Below the pieces are notes generated by a model. It did not search any database, was not told the origin of the DNA, and was given only the letters and a program-made list of their open reading frames with translations. This document shows, in pieces, positions 59,693 through 64,000 of a DNA stretch of 64,000 nt. A program made the position numbers and the translations under genes. The number at the start of each line of letters is the position of its first letter. Position 1 is the first letter of the stretch. Origin of the DNA: Filosporella fistucella (taxonomy: Eukaryota; Ascomycota; Leotiomycetes; Helotiales); NCBI GenBank assembly GCA_030077755.1, contig JAQJZZ010000008.1:1178001-1242000 (forward strand). Reading direction: 5' to 3'.

Positions 59693-61076
59693 TCATCTTC
59701 CAAAAGCAAATGGACACCCAGACACCCTTTCAGTGTACAATTTTTCCTCCCAAGCCTTCGTCTCCTCCAATCCCTTGTTTATCATACTTTTAGGACCAAC
59801 CTCTTCAAATTTGTATCCTTTTGGAATGAAAGTATCACCCTTGGATCCAGGGACATCACCGCCCATGAGACGCACAAACCACGCTTCTGGACCCCATCTG
59901 TTGAAGAAACCTGGTTTATCTACGTAATCAGATCTCAGTATTGTCAACCTCGAATATGAATACTTACTGTAATATGGGTGGACCAGATATTGGTTCAGAT
60001 AGTAACGGCCAGTTTTAGGATCTTGCTTGTCATTCAGCTCTCTGACCCTCATGAATCCAGGTCGCGGGAGGGCCAGATGGCGAAGGAAGAAGCGTCTGGT
60101 CTCGAAAATTGCATTGGCAACCTGAAAAGCTGTCTTCGAGGGGGTTGGATAACTGAAGTCAAGCAGTCAGATGGTAAGATCAGGTATTGGTGGAAACACA
60201 AACTCACACCATAGCAGTTCGTAACAAGTCTCCCATGAGCACACCAACAATCTGACTGGCAAAAGCTTTCATCGACTTGGGCACGTAGAATAATAGCAGT
60301 GGAACCAATTCGTCAGCTGTAATCTTGTTGGTCTTTGCCGGTACCATGTAATCCAACTCGTATTGTCGGGCCCAGGCGGTGATCTCTTCATAGAATTGGA
60401 AACCGTCAACCCAGTCCGTATTTGCAAGTCTGCCTTTGTACTCGATGCCCATCGCGTCGCCGATGCCCTTCCAGAAGGTACCCATAGCACATTTCTCCAT
60501 GTCATTCATCTCTCTCCATTCGTATTTTGCCACCCAGGTGATTGGCTCGGTGATAAAGACCGACAAAGTGTAAAGCAAGTCATCATTTGATATCTTCCCG
60601 GCTTTTTGGTAGCGACTATGGATGTAATTCATGCGAGCAATCGCTTTGATTACCCGCTCGGCTTTTGGGTGATGACCAGTAAATTCTTGAATCAAAATAC
60701 CAGTGTCGGCGTACCGCTTTGAAGCATTTTCCGGAGTGCTAAATTCCTTGGTAGCCACAAGTAGTTTAGAGATGGTGGGGATACCATAAGTCTTGAAAAG
60801 AGCGAATTGGACCGATGTGGTAAAAATCTTGGGAAACTCGAGCTCTGCTAGGTAGGCAGTAATTTCTTGAGCTTCGGCACTGGTCATTTTTGAAAAGGAT
60901 TTGCGGGTGGTGTAGTTGTATTTCTTGAGCATGGAGTCTCGTCTATGGTAGCGGAGGAAGGAGCAAAGAAGCGTGTAGAGAATGAACAGAGGGAGGATAA
61001 AAGTGATCCATTGCGTCCCGATTGAAGCACTGGAATCCAGTGGAATACTGGAACTGCTGTTGTTGTTTGTGGCCAT
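59693..61076 (-). CDS. ER-bound oxygenase MpaB'-like (DUF2236 family)
   Basis: Three exons (61076-60208, 60152-59968, 59919-59693) give 426 residues. An N-terminal membrane anchor (about 20-41, TQWITFILPLFILYTLLCSFL) sits before the soluble domain. Family-like blocks are SKRYADTGILIQEFTGHHPKAERVI, ARMNYIHSRYQKAGKISNDDLLYTLSVF and YEWREMNDMEKCAMGTFWKGIGDAM, ending RWGPEAWFVRLMGGDVPGSKG. The histidines in GHH and in MNYIHSRY fit heme ligands of the MpaB'/rubber-oxygenase type. MpaB' cleaves the farnesyl chain of a mycophenolic acid precursor in Penicillium; homologues are widespread and their substrates are unknown. It is not in a recognisable biosynthetic cluster here. The start is the first ATG after stops (MATNNNSSSS). 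Confidence 0.85.
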
Positions 61077-62187
61077 TTTGATAGCTCGTGCCTCCAGAGA
61101 CAGCTTTAGACTGGACAATCGTGGCGAAAGTATGAGAGCTCGCAACGATTAATGGGGATCACAGTAACAGGAGGATCAAAGGTTCTGACATCTGACATCT
61201 GACATAAGATTGATGATGCTGTCTCCTAGATAGCGCGTTGACAGGTGGTAAAGGTATTGCCGGACTTTTGTGGCACGATGTGGGGTAGCATGTGAACTAG
61301 GTAGCGATTCTGCCACAAAGCACAGACAGGACCATGCAATGTAGATGTAAGTTTACAGCGTCATCATATGGGAATATTGGGTTTGATGTAACTGCGACTT
61401 TTCTTTAGAAGGATTCAATAAGACAGAGCACTGAGTCCAAAACTGTCTGTGGAACCTTGCGTTGTAGGTAGAATTGGAGCGGGGCTGCCGGCTAGAGAGG
61501 AAAGCTTGAGCTTCGATTCGGCATCTCGCATCCACCATCCAACGACCATAATCACATCCTAGTTGTTTTTGGTCGGATGAAGAATTGACAGAATAGAACT
61601 CGGAAGCGGGCTTTTCTTAGATTCCGGGTGATATCTACCTTTGGCTCCTAATATTTCATATCACATCGAGCATCATTCTCCACTGGTCGCTCAATAGGTA
61701 CGGAGACTAAACACGCAAATTAAGAACTTGCATCTCTTATAATACATCACAATTGGGCCTACAGATCTATCACGACAACATCGCAGTGGGTTGCGACCAA
61801 GCCCGTGAGTAGAGTGAGAACCAAGACCGGGCTCACCAATAGATCGGCCACATAAAGTTTGAACCACACAAAGATCATTCACACATTGACAACACATCCA
61901 GGGAGACGAATACCAAGTCTCAGACAGATCATCCTTCTTCAATTGAACTTTGAACCATCGATATTGTCTTGCAGATCAATCCACACCAAGCCAAACATAT
62001 TCAAGTAGATCTACGTGGCGTTCTCCAAATAGCCAATTTTTTGAGAATAGAAAGAACTTTATTCAAGAAAGGGTATCCGACAAGCAGTGAGTGTCTAAAT
62101 GTGGTGCCAATACTTCTCTCAGGCAAACGACACCTTGGCCCCCAGAACTCCGCATAAGTCGTGTATGTGATCGGTCGAGATCATCCA
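61077..62187. other. Intergenic, no gene seen
   Basis: About 1.1 kb carrying the promoter of the oxygenase gene and the 3' region of the next minus-strand gene. No motif is seen. Confidence 0.55.
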
Positions 62188-63265
62188 TTATTCATTATCT
62201 TTCAGCCATGGCACCGTGTCTTTGGTTGCAAAGCTGAACGGGCTCTTTGTCATCTCAGGACTTCGGGGGCTCATCTTTACTGCAAAAAGCTCGTCTTCTG
62301 TCTCGATCTCCTCCTTTGTAGAGTGTTGACCGCTGGCAATTGCGTCCATGGAGCTGACTCGACTCCCTTGGCGAGGATCGTTCTGCTTTGCTACTAGATG
62401 AGAGGGTGGATTTACTGCCCTTGTTGGTCGAGAAGTTCCCCCATGGAAGAGTGAGAAGGAAGAAACAGCTACATCACCCTGGTCCGGAGACAATGGATTC
62501 TGACCTATTGGGTAGTGATCTAAATACAGTCAGACAAGCCACAGAGACATGAGCAGCGAAATTACCTGACGATGAGCTCAGTTGTGATGCACTGGTACCG
62601 AGCTTCAACCCCTTGAGCTTTTCTGATAATCGACCGCCTCCGGGAGTCTTCGGACTAGTAGGTGAGGTTGCGAACTGTAAGTCCGGAATGACTTTGGCGC
62701 CGACTCCAAAATTCTCCTCAATCCACTGCTTTTCTTGGATGGCCATTTCCAGGCCAACCCCCTCCCCGTTCTTCATCTCTTCTTCGATCTCTTTTTGTAA
62801 AACCGACAAGCGTTTCTTGGCCCATACAGTATGTAGTACTCCTTTTCTTCCTTGGGTTGTGGCACTTATTCCTAGCTCGGGTGGGAAGATCGCAGGAAGA
62901 GGGTTCGTCTGCATGGTGTTCCCTCCGTGTTGCGATAGCTTGACTATTCGCGGTATACTGGCTCCTGGTGCAAGCAAGAAATATAGGCGGTGCACCTTCC
63001 CTTCAGTGCCATCCTTTGCTGACAGTACCGTTGTCTTTCCCTCCCATGACACCTCCCAGTCTCCCATATTTGGAGGCCCTTCTGAATCCTCGTCCGACCA
63101 TTCTACCATCAGTATCTTCGTGCCTTCATTTCCTCTACCAGACTCAAACTCGAAGCGTGCAAGGGCTCTTGAAGAGGAGAGGGCTGGAGCTTGATCGCGC
63201 GTGCTGCCTGCTACCGGAACAGCATCTGGCTCAAAGTCGACTCGTCGAGGAGATGGGACCTCCAT
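62188..63265 (-). CDS. Fungal protein of unknown function
   Basis: Two exons (63265-62566, 62519-62188) join to 343 residues. Residues 1-110 look folded: ALARFEFESGRGNEGTKILMVEWSDED, then VSWEGKTTVLSAKDGTEGKVHRLYFLLAPGASIPRIVKL. A helical, charged region follows (VLQKEIEEEMKNGEGVGLEMAIQEKQWIEENFG), then a disordered Ser/Pro-rich tail ending SPRSPEMTKSPFSFATKDTVPWLKD. The family is not one I can name. No targeting signal. The apparent GNFAAHVS tail of exon 1 is intron; the true join is SSS/DHYPIGQNP. Confidence 0.75.
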
Positions 63266-64000
63266 CTTCGGTCGTATATGCAGCTTTGTGAGCTCTTTTA
63301 AGGTCGTCAGTCCATGCGGAGAAGCAGATGGATGAATATGAAGCTGTGCGTGTACGGGTCGGCGATAGTCCCACGATCTTTCAGGCTGCTCGGTGGCTCG
63401 GGTTAATGAAGTAAAATGTGAAGGCTCTTGGTGGTAGCAACCTCAGTTGATTTAGCAGTGATGGAAGGCTATATGTGGCGCAGGGACAGTACAGTATAGT
63501 ATAGTTGCGGCTTTTGGTGGGGAGCTTCCTTGCATCACATTACGAAGATGTCCATCTGGTGCTGCCGTTCGCAATGTCGCGGTGCGGTGGACAGAAGACA
63601 GACAGACAGACAGATAGAGGCCCGAAAAATGGACTTTCGTCTTTGGCCATGTTTGTCCAATGACAGCCGGAGAGGGGGAATTATTCAGGGTGAAAGGCTG
63701 ACTTTTCTAAGAATAGATTAAGCCCAAATGACGCTTATTCCAGATCCAGGTATCCGGCCGGTGGCAAGCGGGGGCTGCCCGAGAAACGAGGGTTCAGTGG
63801 GCGACAGCGATGGCGTTGGCGATGGTATGCATTGTGCACCTCCGTTGTGTTCACCCCTTGTTTGAAGATATATTATGCTTTTGTTGGAATACAGCTGAGG
63901 CATTGTGTTGTATATTCGTCCTTGTTTGCAGTCGTGTTTTCAATTGTGTTTTATCCACTATAAGTCAAACGCTTCGTCTCCCAATATTGACGGGACAGAA
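63266..64000. other. Intergenic region to the window edge
   Basis: Contains the promoter of the preceding minus-strand gene, a CAGA repeat, and no supportable gene. Confidence 0.55.
63591..63617. repeat. CAGA tetranucleotide microsatellite
   Basis: About five to six copies of acag/caga in tandem. Confidence 0.8.

Noticed and set aside
62613..63194. 193-codon plus-strand frame opposite the last gene
   Set aside because: Antisense to a better-supported spliced gene and without features.
1..64000. CRISPR arrays, bacterial operons, rRNA genes
   Set aside because: None seen; introns and gene families are those of a fungal nuclear genome.

Overview
This is a window of nuclear DNA from a filamentous ascomycete (Pezizomycotina). 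The evidence is short GT-AG introns (about 45-120 nt), often with CTAAC/CTGAC-like branch points, compact genes on both strands, and typical fungal families: Mak21/Noc1, Oms1, Vma5, Aim10, APS kinase, GT31, MpaB'-like and AtuA. A helotialean (Leotiomycetes) source is possible, but I cannot prove it from sequence alone. I reconstructed 23 protein-coding genes. Most are spliced, and exon joins were checked by reading frame and, where I know the family, by its motifs.

Layout. 0.9-2.0 kb: HAD phosphatase. 2.0-12.4 kb: unusually gene-poor, with possible remains of a minus-strand gene at 3.7-6.4 kb, simple repeats, and the long leader of a homeobox regulator (12.4-14.4 kb). 15.6-27.3 kb: mostly minus-strand genes (OMS1-like methyltransferase, GPALPP/DUF3752 protein, two unknowns, AtuA-family protein, DUF3445 heme oxidative demethylase). 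28.9-32.7 kb: membrane-anchored SDR and succinate-semialdehyde-type ALDH. 34.4-35.0 kb: a small secreted protein with four identical 14-residue repeats, built like a Kex2-processed peptide precursor. 36-42.5 kb: three glycosyltransferases (one GT2, and two GT31-like paralogues placed tail to tail). 43.5-63.3 kb: mainly housekeeping genes (mitochondrial prolyl-tRNA synthetase, MAK21/NOC1, a small unknown, mitochondrial thioesterase, APS kinase, V-ATPase subunit C), then a repeat-rich unknown, an AT-rich island, an MpaB'-like oxygenase and a fungal unknown.

The genes do not form one obvious pathway. The most interesting item is the repeat peptide precursor at 34.4-35.0 kb. Its repeat is invariant as protein but differs at many synonymous sites, and three of the four full copies follow an Arg plus X-Ala/X-Pro dipeptide, as in alpha-factor-type maturation. 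It sits next to sugar-transfer genes and lacks the usual partner genes of known fungal RiPP clusters in this window. The GT31 pair, one intronless and one with two introns, and the long upstream region of the homeobox gene are the next best leads.
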